Below are positions 44,906 through 54,670 of a stretch of DNA of 64,000 bases, one piece after another (within the stretch, counting starts at the first letter, position 1; every line of letters starts with the position of its first letter). The stretch comes from Clostridioides difficile ATCC 9689 = DSM 1296 (GTDB taxonomy: Bacteria > Bacillota > Clostridia > Peptostreptococcales > Peptostreptococcaceae). A program made the position numbers and the translations under genes. The stretch lies in assembly GCF_001077535.1 (NCBI RefSeq), contig NZ_CP011968.1, positions 2,170,001 to 2,234,000 of the forward strand. The letters run 5' to 3'. The notes below the pieces were generated by a model, which ran no database searches, was not told the DNA's origin, and worked only from the letters and a program-made list of their open reading frames with translations.

Positions 44906-45493
44906 TACAATCTCTCCTAAATATCATTATTTTTCTATAAAGAATTGGAAAAATATTTTTAGTACATTTTCTAATAGCATTTTTTACCCTTATAAGAAAT
45001 TTTAAATACTATAAATCCATTTTCTTTATTATTTATATATATTTATTATCTAAACTGCACACTTCAAAATTCACATAGCATCCTTGTATCTCTAGTAAGT
45101 TATTTTAAGATATACACTTTATTTGGTATTTCATTTGATTTTTTATTTACTGTATAAAGATAAGCATATACAATTATATAATTCAAAGCTATATTTTTTA
45201 TTCTCATAATTATATCTTTAACAATTTAATATAGATATAAATTAAAATTTCTATTATAAAAATAAATTTGATAATATCCACATTATTGTCTACGAGCATT
45301 AGGTTATACATTAGGCACTATATATAAAATTATTTTAACCAAAGTATAAAATTTCGATTATTACACAATATATCACTTTTATTTTTATAATATTATTGTA
45401 ATTTAAGCTTTAGAGATTAAATATTCTTAAATAATTCTTTAATATTATATTAAAAATTAAAAATCATTATTAAATGCTAATAAAAATTTCCTA
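44906..45493. other. AT-rich intergenic region
   Basis: No gene, hairpin or repeat that I can support. Confidence 0.4.
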
Positions 45494-45737
45494 TTTTGGG
45501 GAAAGGGAGCTTAAAACAATTTTATATTATAAATTTATGTTTTTTTTAAAATGCCTCTATTGGTATGTTTAAGTATTGATTTATATAATTTATATAGTTA
45601 TAATATAAGATATATTGTATTATTTTGGTAAATACATTATTACAAAAGCTTTATATTCTATGTCTTAATATTTATAAAAACTTTATTTTATTTTTATAAA
45701 GTATTATATTTCTAAAAAAGTTTCCCTTTCCCCAAAA
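45494..45737. repeat. 15-bp inverted repeats enclosing 214 bases
   Basis: TTTTGGGGAAAGGGA (45494-45508) and TCCCTTTCCCCAAAA (45723-45737) are perfect complements and the only G-rich words in a 1.2-kb AT-rich stretch. The inside has no ORF. This is the shape of a small non-autonomous element (MITE) or a long stem-loop RNA. No target-site duplication is obvious. Confidence 0.6.
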
Positions 45738-45965
45738 ATGGCTACTTAAAAAATCAAGATTTCATACCTAACTACTAATTCTATGATTTTTAAATTTTTC
45801 AACTTCTTTGTCAAAGTTAAAATAAAATACTAAAAGACACATATTATAGTGAACAAAAAAGATAGAAATACATATTTTAATATAATTTTAATAAGATATT
45901 ATATACTTAAATACAAATAAAATTAATTTTATAATTGTTAATTAAGGAAATGATATTGTTTAGAG
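45738..45965. other. AT-rich intergenic region
   Basis: Nothing that I can support. Confidence 0.4.
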
Positions 45966-45970
45966 AAATA

Positions 45971-46000
45971 AAAAAAGCACTCTCCATGAATGGAAATGCT
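45971..46000. terminator. Imperfect terminator-like hairpin
   Basis: AAGCA...TCCAT pairs with ATGGA...TGCTT with internal loops, then TTCTTT. No gene lies directly before it; possibly a leftover or the end of a small RNA. Confidence 0.35.
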
Positions 46001-46026
46001 TTCTTTAATAAATTAGTTGACGTAGT

Positions 46027-46051
46027 AAAGATGTATTCAGAATACATCTTT
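46027..46051. terminator. Hairpin with 11-bp perfect arms
   Basis: AAAGATGTATT-CAG-AATACATCTTT, then ATGTTTTG. Looks like a terminator, without a clear upstream gene. Confidence 0.45.
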
Positions 46052-46128
46052 ATGTTTTGAGTCTCGAAATATTTATTTGTATTATTTAAACGAAAATTTA
46101 TTTTTTAAGTGATAATCGAGTATTTACT

Positions 46129-46163
46129 AATAAGGCTATGATTCTCAATTTCATAGCCTTATT
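46129..46163 (-). terminator. Terminator downstream of the RpiR gene
   Basis: AATAAGGCTATGA and TCATAGCCTTATT are exact 13-bp complements with a 9-base loop, 13 bases past the RpiR stop. Confidence 0.7.
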
Positions 46164-46175
46164 AATATACAAACT

Positions 46176-47048
46176 TTACTCATACACAGAATATCTTTTC
46201 CAAATTTGCTCTAAATCATCAAAATGCTGTTTAATATCTTCTTTTTCCTTCATCCCAACAGATATAGCAAGGGCATTTGAAATACTAAGAGCTGGAACTA
46301 GAGAATCTACAAATGAAGCCATATTACTCTTAACTAGAAGAGTGTTATCTGCAAGTGATGCTACTGGCGCAAATAAGCTATCTGTTAATGATATTACATG
46401 GGCTCCTTTTTCCTTAGCATAATTGACAATTTGATAAGATTTCTTAGAATAACGAGGGAAACTAATAGCAACTATTACATCTTCTTCATTTATTCTTACA
46501 ATCTGCTCAAAAGCATCTCCCATATCCATTCTAATTATATGAACATTGTCAAGTATTATATCTAAGTAAAAACCTAAATATTGAGCTACTACAAAAGAAC
46601 TCCTCATTCCAAGTATATATATTTTTCTCGCTCTTAAAAGTTTGTTAGAAGCTTCTTTAAACGCTCTCTCGTCAATTTCTTCTAGTGTAGACCTTATATT
46701 ATCTATATCACTTTTTAAAACTTTGTTTAGTATTGCAAAATCATCGGAATAATCATGTGCCATTTCAACTCTTTGTACTGTAGTTAGTTTATTTTTTATG
46801 AGTTCTTGAAGTGCAGCTTGTAATTTAGGATATCCACTATAACCTAATGCATTTGCAAATCTTACAACTGTAGACTCACTTACTCCTACAGTTTCACCCA
46901 ATTTACATGCAGTCATAAATGCAACTTTATCATAATTATTTAAAATGTATTGTGCTATAAGTTTTTGACCCTTACTCAATCTCGTATATTGAGATTGTAT
47001 ATTTGATATCAAATGTTTACTGTCCTTCATTTCATTTGTTTCTTCCAT
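46176..47048 (-). CDS. MurR/RpiR-family transcriptional regulator
   Basis: 290 residues. N-terminal HTH_6 domain (about 12-90, with ACKLGETVGVSESTVVRFAN) and a C-terminal SIS sugar-phosphate-binding domain (about 130-260, KIYILGMRSSFVVAQYLGFY). Members sense sugar phosphates or related ligands and usually control an adjacent catabolic operon, but no sugar gene lies nearby. RBS AAAAGGAG upstream. Ligand unknown. Confidence 0.92.
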   Translation of the reverse strand: MEETNEMKDSKHLISNIQSQYTRLSKGQKLIAQYILNNYDKVAFMTACKLGETVGVSESTVVRFANALGYSGYPKLQAALQELIKNKLTTVQRVEMAHDYSDDFAILNKVLKSDIDNIRSTLEEIDERAFKEASNKLLRARKIYILGMRSSFVVAQYLGFYLDIILDNVHIIRMDMGDAFEQIVRINEEDVIVAISFPRYSKKSYQIVNYAKEKGAHVISLTDSLFAPVASLADNTLLVKSNMASFVDSLVPALSISNALAISVGMKEKEDIKQHFDDLEQIWKRYSVYE

Positions 47049-47441
47049 TTTTTTCTCCTTTTAGTTATATAAACTATTTTGTTTTATTAACACTGTCTTT
47101 TTCTCTAAAAATTTTATTTTTTATCTCAATTTCATCTTAGTTTTTATCATAGCTTCTTAAACTCATAAAATTCTAACTTTTCTGTACCTTATACTTCACA
47201 TAGTATTTTCGATTAAATTTATTATACCATCTTTCCTTGCATTTTTTAATATTTATCCAATATTTCTTTTAAATTTTTCAATTTTTACTCATTTAAAAGT
47301 TATCTATCTTATTTTGCATATTTAGATGTATATTTTGTTTTGAGAATAAGCTGTTGTATACTTATTATTTAAAGTATTTTTAATAGGTCACACTATATAT
47401 ATTAACTCTTAATACAATCTTGTCAAGTTTTTTAGTATTTA
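47049..47441. other. Intergenic region
   Basis: AT-rich without visible structure. Carries the RpiR promoter and any terminator of the methyltransferase gene, neither clear. Confidence 0.4.
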
Positions 47442-48020
47442 TTATGCTTTTTTCTTTTCAATTAAAATCAATTGTGGTGGGTTATTGACTTGATTTAAAA
47501 ACTTAGATTCTAAAACATTAAATTCATCTTGATTTAAATTATTGACAAGGTTATATATGCAATCTTTTTCTTCTTGACCTCCATCATGCCCTGTATATAT
47601 GGCAATGCTTATTACTCCATTTTCTTTTAGCATTTCTAAACTTAACTTTATAGCCTTTAAAGTTGTATCTGGTTTGGTTATAATTGAATGTTTCGCTCTT
47701 GGAAGATAACCCAAATTAAATAAAACACATGAAACTTCTTCTTTTATATATTGATTCATTTTTTCATGCCCATCAAATATCAATTTTACTCTATCTGTAT
47801 ATCCTTCTTTCTCTAGTTTCTTTCTTGTAGACTTTATTGCTTCTTCTTGTATATCAAAAGCATATACAAAGCCCTTTTCTCCAACCTTCTCAGCTAGATA
47901 CCTTGTATCATACCCATTTCCCATAGTAGCATCAATTACTATGTCACCTTCATTTATAATATTTTCTAAATAAAATTTATTTATATCTGTAATTTTAGTT
48001 AAATACTTTGCATATGCCAT
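47442..48020 (-). CDS. tRNA methyltransferase of the MnmM (YtqB) family
   Basis: 192 residues from the ATG at 48020, which has GGGAGA nine bases upstream; a longer frame from 48065 has no RBS. SAM-binding motif I is VIDATMGNGYDTRYLA, followed by the acid in FDIQEEA. The family motif FNLGYLPRAKHSIITKPDTT is typical of YtqB, which in Bacillus subtilis is MnmM and methylates nm5(s2)U34 of tRNA. 58 bases downstream of the pseudouridine synthase gene; likely one transcript of RNA-modifying enzymes. Confidence 0.85.
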   Translation of the reverse strand: MAYAKYLTKITDINKFYLENIINEGDIVIDATMGNGYDTRYLAEKVGEKGFVYAFDIQEEAIKSTRKKLEKEGYTDRVKLIFDGHEKMNQYIKEEVSCVLFNLGYLPRAKHSIITKPDTTLKAIKLSLEMLKENGVISIAIYTGHDGGQEEKDCIYNLVNNLNQDEFNVLESKFLNQVNNPPQLILIEKKKA

Positions 48021-48077
48021 AATACTATTTCTCCCTACTATTAACTTTATTTCATTTTTTCTCAATTTATTTTTATC

Positions 48078-48794
48078 TTATTTTATTGATTTTAAATATT
48101 TTATTTCATCTTCTGTTAGGTATCTATATTCTCCAACTTTGGTGTCTTTTAATACTATTTTCCCCACAGAAATCCTTCTTAAATTTAAAACTGGATGATT
48201 TATAGCTTTGCACATTTTTCTTACTTGTCTATTTCTACCCTCATGTATAGTTATTTCACACACTGAATAATTTTTTTCTTTATTTTCTTTAGTTACCCTT
48301 ATTTTGGCAGGTGCCGTTGTGTAATCTTCTATTTTTAGTCCTGTTTCGAATTGTCTTATCTCATCATCACTTATAATTCCCTTCACACTTGCCACATACG
48401 TTTTATCAATTTCATGTTTTGGATGGGTAAGCTTATATGTTAAATCGCCATCATTAGTAAGTATTAATAAACCACTAGTTTCATAATCTAATCTCCCTAT
48501 TGGATATACTCTTTCCCTTACATCTTTAAGTATGTCTATTACACTGGGTCTATTGAATTGGTCTTTTACTGTAGTTATATATCCCTCTGGTTTATTTAAT
48601 ACTATATATATATAATTTTCACTTGGTTTTACTTTTTTATTATCAAATTCTACTATGTCTTTTTCTTCATCAATATTAAAAGATAACTCTTTTACTACAC
48701 TTCCATTTACCTTTATTCTTCCTCCAAGAATTATTTCTTCTGCTTTTCTTCTTGATGCTATTCCACAAGAAGCTATATACTTATTAATTCTCAT
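48078..48794 (-). CDS. Pseudouridine synthase, RluB/RsuA family
   Basis: 238 residues. N-terminal S4 RNA-binding domain (INKYIASCGIASRRKAEEII), then the catalytic domain with the Asp in GRLDYETSGLLILTNDG. The tail HEGRNRQVRKMC is typical. RluB and RsuA differ in target (23S U2605 or 16S U516 in E. coli numbering), which I cannot decide here. RBS AAGGA upstream. Confidence 0.94.
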   Translation of the reverse strand: MRINKYIASCGIASRRKAEEIILGGRIKVNGSVVKELSFNIDEEKDIVEFDNKKVKPSENYIYIVLNKPEGYITTVKDQFNRPSVIDILKDVRERVYPIGRLDYETSGLLILTNDGDLTYKLTHPKHEIDKTYVASVKGIISDDEIRQFETGLKIEDYTTAPAKIRVTKENKEKNYSVCEITIHEGRNRQVRKMCKAINHPVLNLRRISVGKIVLKDTKVGEYRYLTEDEIKYLKSIK

Positions 48795-48984
48795 ACTTAA
48801 TCCTTCCTTATCTTAAATTATGTGTGTTTAATATTTTTATCAATGTTAATTTTGCTACATTATTATACTATACTAGACCTTAATTAAAAACAAGCAAAAA
48901 AATTATTTAATTTTCCTAAATAATTGTAATTTCTTTTCACATACTATTAATATGTAATAGCTGACTAAACACTATTTTAAGGAA

Positions 48985-50070
48985 GTGATTATTATTTCAA
49001 AGGAAAATATAAAATATTATTTAATAGTCGTGTTTATTGGAATTTTATTTTTTAAATTTATTAATACTCCATCAGACTTTATATCTAGTATTGAAGGATT
49101 CTTAAAGTTTTTTAGCCCATTTTTATTAGCTATTTTACTTGCTTTACTTTTAAATCCACTTGTGATGCTTTTTGAGGTAAAATTCAAAGCACATAGACTT
49201 TTAGCCATTTTTTTATCTTATATATTTATAGGTTTTATTTTAGCCTTTGCCATTAGGTTATTAATTCCATCAATAGCTAATACATTAAATAGATTAATAA
49301 ATGAAATGCCTATGTATACTGATTATATAGATAGTTTTATAGAAAAAAATATGTCAAACATAGATTTTCTAAAAACTTTAATTCCTCATATACAACATAG
49401 TTTGGATAATTTATTAAAAGAAGCAAGTAATTTTGTTGGTAAAATTCCTAAAAACTTCTTAATCTATACACTTAGTATATCTTCTATGCTATTTAATATG
49501 ACAATGGGATTTATACTATCCATATACATTATATATGACAAAGAAAAAATTGCATTGGGATTTAAGAGATTTCTATATTCTTCTACTGCTAGAAACAAGG
49601 CAGATAACATTATAGAATTTTTTAGGACTACTCATGATATTTTCTATGATTATTTACTTGGTAGAATATTAGACTCTCTTATTATTGGTATAATTGCATT
49701 TTTAGGATTTCAATTTGTTATCAGAATAGAAAATGCTTTATTTTTAGCTTCAATAATATTCTTAGGTAATATAATTCCCTATTTTGGTCCTTTTATTGGT
49801 GCAATCCCTCCAATAGCCATGACTATATTATATAGTCCACAAAAAACTATATGGGTCATTGCATTTCTATTTATATTGCAACAATTAGATGGAAATTTTA
49901 TAGAACCAAAAGTTATGGGTAATCAAGTTGGTATAGGAGCTATATGGGTAATATCTGCTATTTTGGTGGGACAATCTCTATTTGGTTTCATAGGAGTTTT
50001 TCTTTCAGTACCAATAGCTGCTGTTGTAAAAACTTATGTTGATAAATATATAGATAATCGTTTACAATAG
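48985..50070 (+). CDS. AI-2E family permease with an unusual start region
   Basis: 361 residues, about eight hydrophobic segments, and the signature NFIEPKVMGNQVGIGAIWVI near the C-terminus. Possibly a small-solute exporter or antiporter. GTG at 48985 is part of the ribosome-binding-like word AAGGAAGTG, so it is too close. A reading in which that word is the RBS and translation starts at one of the ATT codons (for example 48994) would be normally spaced. No ATG or TTG is available early. Terminator at 50136. Confidence 0.88.
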   Translation: MIIISKENIKYYLIVVFIGILFFKFINTPSDFISSIEGFLKFFSPFLLAILLALLLNPLVMLFEVKFKAHRLLAIFLSYIFIGFILAFAIRLLIPSIANTLNRLINEMPMYTDYIDSFIEKNMSNIDFLKTLIPHIQHSLDNLLKEASNFVGKIPKNFLIYTLSISSMLFNMTMGFILSIYIIYDKEKIALGFKRFLYSSTARNKADNIIEFFRTTHDIFYDYLLGRILDSLIIGIIAFLGFQFVIRIENALFLASIIFLGNIIPYFGPFIGAIPPIAMTILYSPQKTIWVIAFLFILQQLDGNFIEPKVMGNQVGIGAIWVISAILVGQSLFGFIGVFLSVPIAAVVKTYVDKYIDNRLQ

Positions 50071-50135
50071 ATTATCTCTACTGTGACTTTAATTTTTAGT
50101 TTAAAATTTAACTGCTATTTATTAAATTATTTCTC

Positions 50136-50180
50136 AAAAAATATCTCTTAGTAAGAAAAAATTGCTAAGAGATATTTTTT
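50136..50180 (+). terminator. Terminator between AI-2E and lipoprotein genes
   Basis: AAAAATATCTCTTAG pairs with CTAAGAGATATTTTT, followed by TATAA. Lies between convergent genes and should work in both directions. Confidence 0.88.
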
Positions 50181-50224
50181 ATAATATATAATTTGTTCAT
50201 TAAATTTATGCATATATTTTATAC

Positions 50225-50884
50225 TTATTGATTATTTGAGTTTTGAGAATTTCCACCACTATCTGAACCACCAGTAGTATCTTGTGGAGTTGGTGCTGGT
50301 GTTGGATTACTATTATTTGGCTTTTCTTGATTTTGAGAAGAACTGTTATTATTGTCAGACTTATTACTATCTGATTTTTTATCATTGTTTTTAGAACTAG
50401 ATTTATTATTTTTACTACTTCCACTATAAGAAGATTTCCTTGCATCTGATTCAACTCTATACCTATCTTCTCCAGCCGTATCTTTTGCCTTTTTCTTTCT
50501 TTGTTCCTCTGCTTCGTTTTGTTCTTTTTCTAATTTAGTTAACTCTTCTTTCTTTTTAGTTGCCTCTTCTTTAATAACAGAGGAACCATTTTTGATTTTC
50601 TCTATAAGTTTAAGTTCCTTGATTGCACCCTCATAATTTTTTAATTCTTCAAACTCCGTCATATTTGACATTCTCATAGCTTGCATATACATAGCTCTTG
50701 CATTCTCATTAGTACTATCTTCTTCCAGTGCAGAGGATAATGATTCCATAGCTTTTTTATAGTTATGTTTTTCTAAATATGTTTTTCCTTGCTCTACTAA
50801 ATTTATTTCATCTTTTTTATTAAATGAACATCCTACAAGAAATATAGATAATATCGATATTAATAAAATTACTCTTCCTCTCAT
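50225..50884 (-). CDS. Lipoprotein with TPR-like repeats and Ser/Asn/Lys-rich tail
   Basis: 219 residues from ATG 50884, which follows AAGGAGGG; the ATG 18 bases earlier is inside that RBS context. Signal peptide with lipobox LVGC. The mature part has a TPR-like helix pair (GKTYLEKHNYKKAMESLSSA), a charged coiled coil (about 95-135) and a disordered Ser/Asn/Lys/Gly-rich tail. Probably a wall-spanning membrane-anchored protein; role unknown. The repeat-rich tail makes false ORFs in other frames. Confidence 0.85.
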   Translation of the reverse strand: MRGRVILLISILSIFLVGCSFNKKDEINLVEQGKTYLEKHNYKKAMESLSSALEEDSTNENARAMYMQAMRMSNMTEFEELKNYEGAIKELKLIEKIKNGSSVIKEEATKKKEELTKLEKEQNEAEEQRKKKAKDTAGEDRYRVESDARKSSYSGSSKNNKSSSKNNDKKSDSNKSDNNNSSSQNQEKPNNSNPTPAPTPQDTTGGSDSGGNSQNSNNQ

Positions 50885-50988
50885 TAAATCCCTCCTTGTC
50901 ATATACTTTAAATTTTATCATAATTATAAAGTTTTTAAAATATTTTATATTTATTACAAGAAATTTGTTAGTAAAACAAAAAATAAGC

Positions 50989-51055
50989 AGATATGCTACG
51001 AACGATACAATAAACCAAAAATTAATTTAGAGATACATATCCTAGCAAATCTGCT
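50989..51055 (-). terminator. Terminator of the lysC-lysA operon
   Basis: On the minus strand AGCAGAT(T)TGCTA pairs with TAGCA(T)ATCTGCT over a 35-base loop, then TTATTTTTTG. 45 bases past the lysA stop. Confidence 0.7.
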
Positions 51056-51100
51056 CATAATAAACTTTAATATTTAATTTTTATTATATACTTCTCCATT

Positions 51101-52393
51101 TTATATCTCTAAAGCTAATAAGTCCTCATAGCTTTGTCTCTTACAAATTATCTTATCATTTCCATCAAATACTGATACTACTGCTGCTCTTGGTATTTTA
51201 TTATAATTTGAAGACATTGAATATCCATATGCACCAGTTGATGTTGTTATAAGTATATCTCCACTTTTAATATCCATTATGTTTATATCTCCAATTAATA
51301 TATCTCCACTCTCACAACATTTTCCAGCTATTGTTACATGATTCATAGCCTCATGATTAATTTTATTCACAATACTACACTCATAACTAGCTTGGTACAA
51401 CGAAGGTCTTACATTATCTGTCATACCTCCATCTACACTTACATAAACCCTAACATCTTTTATATCTTTTATAGAACCTACTGTATACAATGTACTTCCT
51501 GCATTTGCAACTATTGATCTTCCTGGTTCTATTACCAATGTAGGTACTTCTATTCCAAGCTCTTTACATGAAGTTTCTGCTTTAGTGATTATAGTTTCAC
51601 AAAACTCTTTTATAGTTTTAGGTTTATCTCCTTCGCTATAATAAACGCCAACTCCTCCACCTAGGTCAATTTCTGTTAGTTGTATGTTGAATTTTTCTTT
51701 TATTTCTTTTACCAAGTTCATCATTATATCCACTGTATCTATGTATGGTTCTACATCAAATATTTGTGAACCTATATGAGCGTGAAGACCCACAAGTTTA
51801 ATATTTTTATATTCACTTAATTTTTCTATTGCTCTAAATAAATCTCCATTTACTAAAGCAAATCCAAATTTAGAATCTATCTGTCCAGTTTTTATATAAT
51901 CATGTGTATGAGCTTCTATACCAGGAGTTATTCTAAAGTATATCTCTTGAGTTTTACCTTTATCTTCACATAATGCTTCAAGCAAATCTAATTCATAAAA
52001 ATTATCCACCACAAATTTACCTACACCTAAATCTAATCCCATGTTTATTTCTTCTTTAGTCTTATTGTTTCCATGAAAGAAAACTTTTTCCATAGGAAAA
52101 TTTGATTTATAAGCTGTATATAACTCGCCTCCTGAAACTACATCTAAACACATTTGTTCTTCATTTATAAGATTACACATGTAAAGAGGTAAAAAAGCTT
52201 TCCCTGCATAAGCAACCTTATTTTTTCCCTCTCTAGCCTTAAAATATTCTATATATTCTCTACAATTTTGTCTAACTAAAGCTTCATCAAATACATAAAG
52301 TGGAGTTTGATATTTTTTACTAAGTTCTAAACAACTCACTCCTCCAATATATAATTCATCATTATTTACAGTCATAGTTCCATGAAGTTTCAT
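51101..52393 (-). CDS. lysA: Diaminopimelate decarboxylase
   Basis: 430 residues. PLP Lys65 in AYAGKAF, the His-containing GLHAHIGSQIF, the phosphate-binding EIDLGGGVGVYY and EPGRSIVA, and the catalytic CCESGD near the C-terminus. It removes CO2 from meso-diaminopimelate to give lysine (EC 4.1.1.20). It follows lysC by 17 bases and is under the same lysine riboswitch. Confidence 0.97.
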   Translation of the reverse strand: MKLHGTMTVNNDELYIGGVSCLELSKKYQTPLYVFDEALVRQNCREYIEYFKAREGKNKVAYAGKAFLPLYMCNLINEEQMCLDVVSGGELYTAYKSNFPMEKVFFHGNNKTKEEINMGLDLGVGKFVVDNFYELDLLEALCEDKGKTQEIYFRITPGIEAHTHDYIKTGQIDSKFGFALVNGDLFRAIEKLSEYKNIKLVGLHAHIGSQIFDVEPYIDTVDIMMNLVKEIKEKFNIQLTEIDLGGGVGVYYSEGDKPKTIKEFCETIITKAETSCKELGIEVPTLVIEPGRSIVANAGSTLYTVGSIKDIKDVRVYVSVDGGMTDNVRPSLYQASYECSIVNKINHEAMNHVTIAGKCCESGDILIGDINIMDIKSGDILITTSTGAYGYSMSSNYNKIPRAAVVSVFDGNDKIICKRQSYEDLLALEI

Positions 52394-52410
52394 AATAGCC
52401 TCCCCAAATT

Positions 52411-53604
52411 TTATATATTAAATACTTCTGCTATTTTTTCTATAGCTACTTGCTTATCATCAGAATTTATAGCACAAGTTATACGAATCTCTGATGTAGT
52501 TATAAGTTTTATCATTATACCATTTTCATTGAATATCTTAAATACTTTAGCAGCAACTCCAGAAGTATTTTTCATACCAAGACCTACTAAAGAAAATTTA
52601 GTGATATTATTATCAATCACTACATGTTCTTCATCTGTATATTTAGATACTATCTTTTTACATTCTCCCAACTCTTCTTTTGGAACTGTAAATGATACAC
52701 TTATCTTATCTAAAATAGGTGCAGTTTGGCTTATCATATCTACACTTATACCTATAGTTGCTATATCTTCAAATAAGCTAGATATATTTTCAGCTTTAAA
52801 ATCTTTTATTGTTATAGAACTGTCATCATCACTAGTAGCTAATCCTGTTATTACTTTATCCTCTAATTTCATGTCTTTTCCCCCTCTTATATATGTTCCT
52901 TTTTCTGTACCACATGTACGTCCGACATAGATTTCAACACCATATTTTTGTGCAAGCTCTATACTTCTTGAATGCATTACTTGTGCTCCTAAACTCGCTA
53001 ACTCAAGCATTTCTTCATATTCAATCTCATCAAGTTTACTAGCCTTTGAATATTTTCTTGGGTCTGTAAAATAAATTCCATCAACATCTGTATATATCTC
53101 ACATTTTCCATTTAATTTAACCGCAAGAGCTACAGCAGATGTATCTGAACCACCTCTTCCAAGAGTGGTTACATCACCATCTTCGTTGATTCCCTGAAAT
53201 CCAGTTACTATCACGACATTTCCTTCATCTAAACTATTTTTAATTCTGTTTACGTTTATATCATCAATTTGAGACTTTCCATGAAGACCACTCGTTTTTA
53301 TATTTAACTGATAAGCATTATAACTTATAGCTTTACATCCAAGTGCATTTAATGCTATTGATAATAAAGATGCTGAAATCATTTCACCAGTAGACATTAA
53401 AGCATCTAATTCCCTCTTACTAGGTTCATTACTCAATTCCTTTGCTAAAGTTATATATTCATCAGTGGATTTTCCCATGGCAGACACAACTATTACCATT
53501 TGTGGATTTTCTTTTCTTCGTTCTATTATATTTTCTGCTATTGATTTTATTTTTTCAGTATCTGCTACTGAACTTCCACCATATTTTTGAACAATTATAC
53601 TCAT
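52411..53604 (-). CDS. lysC: Aspartokinase
   Basis: 397 residues. Kinase domain with KYGGSSVADTEK at the start, the TLGRGGSDTSAVALA motif and YTDVDGIYFTDPR. Two ACT domains in the C-terminal third (from about 265). It phosphorylates aspartate, the first step to lysine, threonine and methionine (EC 2.7.2.4). Being under a lysine riboswitch and beside lysA, it is the lysine-controlled isoenzyme. Start ATG at 53604 has GGGGGAG upstream. Confidence 0.97.
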   Translation of the reverse strand: MSIIVQKYGGSSVADTEKIKSIAENIIERRKENPQMVIVVSAMGKSTDEYITLAKELSNEPSKRELDALMSTGEMISASLLSIALNALGCKAISYNAYQLNIKTSGLHGKSQIDDINVNRIKNSLDEGNVVIVTGFQGINEDGDVTTLGRGGSDTSAVALAVKLNGKCEIYTDVDGIYFTDPRKYSKASKLDEIEYEEMLELASLGAQVMHSRSIELAQKYGVEIYVGRTCGTEKGTYIRGGKDMKLEDKVITGLATSDDDSSITIKDFKAENISSLFEDIATIGISVDMISQTAPILDKISVSFTVPKEELGECKKIVSKYTDEEHVVIDNNITKFSLVGLGMKNTSGVAAKVFKIFNENGIMIKLITTSEIRITCAINSDDKQVAIEKIAEVFNI

Positions 53605-53635
53605 GCTTTCTCCCCCTCAAGCTAAATTTTGATAA

Positions 53636-53858
53636 ATAAAAACGCCCAAAGGTATACTTTGGACGTGTAAATTTCATAGACCAAGTAACCTTGTAGCTCA
53701 CCACTTTAAAAGTGACAGCCTTATGCATATTCTGCATAAGTCCAGAAAATTTGTCCGTCAACAAAATTTCTTCGGCTATATACCCTTTCATCAATTATCA
53801 ACGCTTACCAGCTCCTATTGAATACTATTGAATACAGCTACCTCTACCCTAGGCTCAT
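53636..53858 (-). promoter_or_regulatory. Lysine riboswitch (L box)
   Basis: On the minus strand the L-box core words are present in order: GGTAGAGGTAGCTG, GCTGGTAAGCG, AAGGG...GCCGAAG, GGACTTATGC, GGCTGTCACTTT and GTGGTGAGCTAC. A terminator (CGTCCAAAG/CTTTGGGCG then TTTTTA, 53665-53636) ends the leader 32 bases before lysC. Bound lysine should favour the terminator and shut off lysC-lysA. Confidence 0.95.
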
Positions 53859-53964
53859 TATTTTTAATTAATTTATTAATATAGTTTTATCATATTCTAT
53901 ATAATATTGCAACAATTATTTTACAAAATGTGGCAAATCGATAGTTTTCTTTTCTAAAGTTAGC
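53859..53964. promoter_or_regulatory. Promoter region of lysC-lysA
   Basis: Short AT-rich gap upstream of the riboswitch; must hold the promoter. No exact boxes chosen. Confidence 0.4.
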
Positions 53965-54582
53965 TTATATACAATTAAATAGTTTATTTAATCCTAAATC
54001 TATAAAATTTATGCTATACTCATTATCATATCTCTCTAAATCATTTAATTCGGATAGATTATCTGGTGTAACTACCAAAACGTTTGGTACTTTAAAAAAT
54101 GGAATTGTAGATTTATCTATTTTTTTAGAAAGATTTTCGTATTTAGAAATGTCTATTTCATTATTTAAGTCAACATCAACTAAAACTTGCTTTATATTAC
54201 CAAATTGGTCTGTATATTCAATAAATAAATCGTATTTCACATCATCTACACTAACATTTCGGTAAAATCTTTTTACATCACAACCTGCAGTATTGATTCT
54301 AACAACTAATTCTGATCCTACTAGAGCCTTTATTAAATCATCTCCCTTAAAAAGTTTACTACCGTTTAAATAGTATACATAAGAGAGGTCTTTATAATTA
54401 TAATAATCCACATCACAAGGATATTTTTTTAGTGTATATTCACTACACATTTTTCTCAAAGTTTTTTTAAAATTTTTTTTATTGTATCTTTTTTGGTCTC
54501 CATAAATTTTTCTAAATTGAGACTCTGTAACACATCTAACCCTGCTAATTAAAAGTAATATCTCTTTTTCCATATTCGTCAT
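53965..54582 (-). CDS. Winged-helix protein, possibly replication-relaxation-like
   Basis: 205 residues from ATG 54582, with AAGGAG eight bases upstream; an upstream start at 54612 lacks an RBS. The N-terminus has a winged-helix pattern (MEKEILLLISRVRCVTESQF, then RKIYGD) followed by an alpha/beta domain (VKYDLFIEYTDQFGNIKQVL, then VDVDLNNE). This order recalls replication-relaxation-type proteins of Gram-positive plasmids, but the match is weak. No mobile genes nearby. Confidence 0.6.
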   Translation of the reverse strand: MTNMEKEILLLISRVRCVTESQFRKIYGDQKRYNKKNFKKTLRKMCSEYTLKKYPCDVDYYNYKDLSYVYYLNGSKLFKGDDLIKALVGSELVVRINTAGCDVKRFYRNVSVDDVKYDLFIEYTDQFGNIKQVLVDVDLNNEIDISKYENLSKKIDKSTIPFFKVPNVLVVTPDNLSELNDLERYDNEYSINFIDLGLNKLFNCI

Positions 54583-54670
54583 AGTACATTCTCCTTGAAG
54601 TATTATTTGCAAAGTTGTACTAATATTATATTAATTTTATGACATTAAATTTACAAAGAATTAAAATAAA

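Noticed and set aside
50206-50454. 82-codon minus-strand ORF
   Set aside because: It is a frame shadow of the Ser/Asn/Lys-rich tail of the lipoprotein gene.
53555-53794. 79-codon minus-strand ORF upstream of lysC
   Set aside because: It runs through the lysine riboswitch and terminator into lysC; the RNA structure explains the sequence.
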